Source: Verrucomicrobiota bacterium
GTDB taxonomy: Bacteria; Verrucomicrobiota; Verrucomicrobiia; Opitutales; Opitutaceae
DNA length: 64,000 nucleotides
Assembly: GCA_016235555.1 (NCBI GenBank)
Contig: JACRKC010000010.1
Location: 52,593-116,592, forward strand
Direction: 5' to 3'
Part shown: piece by piece, positions 61,754-64,000 of the stretch
How the letters are laid out: each line of letters starts with the position of its first letter
Numbering within the stretch: the first letter of the stretch is position 1
Notes under the pieces: generated by a model
Databases searched by the model: none
What the model was told of the DNA's origin: nothing
Seen by the model: the letters and a program-made list of their open reading frames with translations, nothing else
Position numbers and translations under genes: made by a program

Positions 61754-61879
61754 CGCGCCGGCTCGGTGTAGCGGCGGGCGTCCCTGCCCGCCGACACTCG
61801 GGCGAACGTCCGGATCCGGCGGGCAGAGACGCCCGCCGCTACCCACGCCAACACCCTTTTTCCACGCTCTCTCAGACTC
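61754..61879. repeat. Family D inverted repeat, copy D3
   Basis: CGCGCCGGCTCGG then GTAGCGGCGGGCGTCCCTGC ... GAGACGCCCGCCGCTACC and the tail CCCTTTTTCCACGCTCTCTC. Flanks and tail match D2 beyond the palindrome. Confidence 0.92.
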
Positions 61880-61892
61880 ACCGCGCGATTTT

Positions 61893-62939
61893 TCATAACA
61901 CGACCGGTTGGCGCAGATGCACGGACTTCTCTTCCGCTTCGCAAATCTCGACGGCGCTCAATCCGTCCTGCGGCGTGACAACCGTCGGCGCCCGGCCCGC
62001 CAGAATGCTGTCGACCATGTGGCGGAGTTCGCCGACGTAGCCGTCCGGTCCTTCGTTGCGGACGACGCGGGCCGGCTGGCCTTCCTCGAACACCTTCAGC
62101 GCGTCGGCACCGCGGGCGAGGTCGAAGTCAACGGTGGCCCGCTCGAAATTCACCGTGTAGGCCATGTTGAAGCCGTGGCCGCCCTGCATCAGCCAGCTCG
62201 CCTCGGCGTGCACCGGCACGCCTCCCGGCAGCAGATACTGCGTGATCACATGGTCCACCGCGCCGCTGAAACGCGTGCTGCCGCTGGAAAAAACGCCGAG
62301 CGGACGGCCGAAGCAGAATTGCACGAAGTCCGTGTCGTGGATGTGCAGGTCGAGCAGCGCGCCGCCGGACTGGTTGCCCTTGAAATAATTTTCCCGCCCC
62401 CAACCCGGCGCCTCGGACACGCGGCGGAAACGCGCCGCCATCACCGCCCCGTAGGTCTTGTCGTCGATCAACTGCTTGAGCCACGCCCAGCCCGGCCAGA
62501 AGCGCATGCACATCGCCGGCATGAAGAACCCGCGCGACGCCTGCGCCTGCGCCACGATCTCGCGGGACTGGGCCGCCGTGCGGGCCAGCGGCTTCTCGCA
62601 GATCACGTGCTTGCCGGCTTTCAACGCCGCCAACGCGAGCGGCAGATGCAGGTGCGTTGGCACGCACAGATCGACGAGATCGACCGACGGCTCGTCGAGC
62701 ACCGGCTGCAAATCCTTGTAGGCCCGGACCACGTTCATATCGAGGCGGAGATCGTCGCTGCCGCCGAGATTGCCGCCGACGGAGAGCACGCCGTTGACCG
62801 GCTGGCGCACTGCGTCGCACACCGCGACCACGCGGGCGCCGGGCACCGACGCGTAGGATTTCAGGTGGGTGACACCCATGAAACCGAGGCCGACGACGGC
62901 GACATTGACCTCTGACTTGGAGGGAGGAGTGGTGGACAT
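61893..62939 (-). CDS. Gfo/Idh/MocA-family oxidoreductase
   Basis: The 348-residue NAD(P)-dependent oxidoreductase has the N-terminal Rossmann motif VAVVGLGFMGVTHLKSY, the conserved EKPLA (EKP) that contributes to the active site, and a C-terminal alpha/beta domain with GGALLDLHIHDTDFVQF, the catalytic His region of the superfamily. Such enzymes act on sugars, inositols or their derivatives. It is followed by the family D repeat and preceded upstream by a sugar-phosphate isomerase/epimerase gene on the same strand, a pairing common in sugar-catabolic clusters. Confidence 0.93.
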   Translation of the reverse strand: MSTTPPSKSEVNVAVVGLGFMGVTHLKSYASVPGARVVAVCDAVRQPVNGVLSVGGNLGGSDDLRLDMNVVRAYKDLQPVLDEPSVDLVDLCVPTHLHLPLALAALKAGKHVICEKPLARTAAQSREIVAQAQASRGFFMPAMCMRFWPGWAWLKQLIDDKTYGAVMAARFRRVSEAPGWGRENYFKGNQSGGALLDLHIHDTDFVQFCFGRPLGVFSSGSTRFSGAVDHVITQYLLPGGVPVHAEASWLMQGGHGFNMAYTVNFERATVDFDLARGADALKVFEEGQPARVVRNEGPDGYVGELRHMVDSILAGRAPTVVTPQDGLSAVEICEAEEKSVHLRQPVVL

Positions 62940-62991
62940 GATGGAAAATAAATGGCGGACGGTAGCCTCAGCCGCATCTGTGCCGCCGACC

Positions 62992-63065
62992 GTAGCAGCC
63001 GACGTGAGGAGGCTGAAGCTGCGGTAAACGGTGAGGGACAGCCTCGTTACCTCGGCTGCTACCAC
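62992..63065. repeat. Family H inverted repeat, copy H3
   Basis: GTAGCAGCCGACGTGAGGAG ... TTACCTCGGCTGCTACCACG. It lies in the 157-base gap between the isomerase and the oxidoreductase genes. Confidence 0.9.
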
Positions 63066-63096
63066 GTTTCTCGGCGTTCGATTGCATGGGTCGGAT

Positions 63097-63927
63097 TCAG
63101 GCCAGCCGGCCGAGGAACTCACGCGCGGTGCGAATATCCGCGACGCGTTGCGAGCCGGCTTCGCGCTCGATGCAGAGATTCCCGCGGTAGCCGAGCGTGT
63201 CGAGCGCGCGGAAAAACGCCCGCCAATCCACCTGCCCCGTGCCGACCACCACTTCTTCACCCCACGTGCCGGACACGCGGGTGCGGATTGCGTCCTTGAT
63301 GTGCACCTGCCGGAGCCACGGCCCGAGCGTGCGCAACGCCTCGATCGGATCACCCTTGTCGTAGAGGAGGATGTTGGCCGGATCGAAATTCACGCCGACG
63401 TTGCGACAGTCGAGCTGCTGCAAAAACGTGCGCAGCGTGTCGGCCGTCTCCTGCCCCGTTTCAAACGCCAGGTCGATGCCCGCGTCGCCGAACAGCTTCG
63501 CCACCTGCCGGACGCGCCCCATGAGCTTCGCGAAGCTCGGATCGCTTTCTTCGTGCGGCAGGAAACCGGCGTGAAAACTCACCAGCGAGAGTCCGAGTTG
63601 CCGCGCCGCCGCGACCACGCCGGGAAAATTCTTCCAGTTCTGTTCCCACGTCTCATCCGGCACGAGGCCGCCGGTGCGCCGGATGGTGTCCAGCGTCGAG
63701 TAATCCTCGCCGATCGTGCCAAACATGCCCGACACCACCGTGACCTGCTGCGCCGCGCACAGGGCGGGCAGCGCGCCCCAGACCCGTGGATCGTCGCGCA
63801 GCGGATCGAGCGCCAGTTGCAAGCGGGACACGCCGGTGGCGCGGAGGGACTCGAGCAGTTGCTCAGGGGACGCGGGTTGCAGCGACCAACTGCAGACCGC
63901 CAGACGTTCGCTAATCGTGGAGGACAT
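63097..63927 (-). CDS. Sugar phosphate isomerase/epimerase (xylose-isomerase-like TIM barrel)
   Basis: The 276-residue protein has the AP-endonuclease-2/xylose-isomerase-like barrel: LSLVSFHAGF with a metal His, IDLAFETGQE with a metal Glu, NVGVNFDPANILLY with a metal Asp, and VHIKDAIR with HIKD at the next metal site. The terminal LCIEREAG holds the last Glu ligand. It is the usual partner of Gfo/Idh/MocA oxidoreductases in PVC bacteria. The substrate is unknown. Confidence 0.92.
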   Translation of the reverse strand: MSSTISERLAVCSWSLQPASPEQLLESLRATGVSRLQLALDPLRDDPRVWGALPALCAAQQVTVVSGMFGTIGEDYSTLDTIRRTGGLVPDETWEQNWKNFPGVVAAARQLGLSLVSFHAGFLPHEESDPSFAKLMGRVRQVAKLFGDAGIDLAFETGQETADTLRTFLQQLDCRNVGVNFDPANILLYDKGDPIEALRTLGPWLRQVHIKDAIRTRVSGTWGEEVVVGTGQVDWRAFFRALDTLGYRGNLCIEREAGSQRVADIRTAREFLGRLA

Positions 63928-63970
63928 GGTGAAGATTTTTCGAGAGAGGCCTCAGATGGAAAGGGCGGTC

Positions 63971-64000
63971 GAGGTGGAGCGCGTTTCCCTCAACGCGCGG
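63971..64000. repeat. Family C repeat, copy C5 (truncated by window end)
   Basis: GAGGTGGAGCGCGTTTCCCTCAACGCGCGG. Only the left arm lies inside the window. Confidence 0.75.

Noticed and set aside
1..64000. Structural RNAs (tRNA, rRNA, tmRNA, riboswitches)
   Set aside because: I looked for T-loop words, rRNA signatures and conserved riboswitch cores in the gaps and saw none; most hairpins there belong to the repeat families. A covariance-model search would be decisive.

Overview
The window is high-GC DNA with dense, short-gapped genes and few visible Shine-Dalgarno sites. Its gene set points to the PVC superphylum, most likely an Opitutaceae-like verrucomicrobium. The markers are a PVC-type dehydrogenase/HEAT/cytochrome c protein, NHL/Ig giants, DUF4838 and DUF5069 proteins, neutral-ceramidase-like enzymes, a Gfo/Idh/MocA oxidoreductase beside a sugar isomerase, and a compact MenE. 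This assignment is inferred from gene content; no rRNA or tRNA gene was seen.

Layout. 1-5 kb: the end of a PfkB sugar kinase, a solitary Eco57I-like restriction-methyltransferase with a small downstream gene, and a GreA/GreB-like factor. 5-12 kb: a DUF3516 helicase, a secreted serpin, an esterase and a Nudix hydrolase. 12-20 kb (minus strand): a PVC-type cytochrome dehydrogenase, a ceramidase-like hydrolase, a VOC protein, OpcA and Zwf. 20-34 kb: a methyltransferase-ACP pair, two giant secreted NHL/Ig proteins, an SDR, ExbB/ExbD and Ndk. 34-46 kb: an M28 peptidase, YfcH-like epimerase, photolyase, GlgA, RNase R, a DUF5069 protein and a Tat-exported IorA/IorB-type molybdenum hydroxylase. 46-54 kb: a probable operon FtsB-like / UDPGP pyrophosphorylase / phosphohexomutase / DUF4838, divergent from ExeA and GspB-like secretion genes. 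54-64 kb: PolX, MenE and MenC, GuaB, a second ceramidase-like enzyme, a Gfo/Idh/MocA oxidoreductase and a sugar-phosphate isomerase.

The most striking content is between the genes, and sometimes inside them. Almost every intergenic gap holds one or more long inverted repeats. Most share one grammar: a GTAG or GTGG head, a short palindrome, a spacer, then an inverted copy ending CTAC or CCAC. This is the architecture known for REP doublets (REPINs) moved by REP-associated tyrosine transposases (RAYTs). At least ten sequence families coexist in 64 kb. Some are nested inside larger frames whose REP core has been exchanged. Two lie in frame inside the helicase gene and one or two inside menC. Others supply the stop codon or C-terminal tail of neighbouring genes. 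No RAYT gene is present in the window, so the mobilising enzymes, if any, lie elsewhere.

A second theme is an unassigned ~135-residue extracellular domain that always occurs as a tandem pair: N-terminal in the serpin and C-terminal in both NHL/Ig giants.
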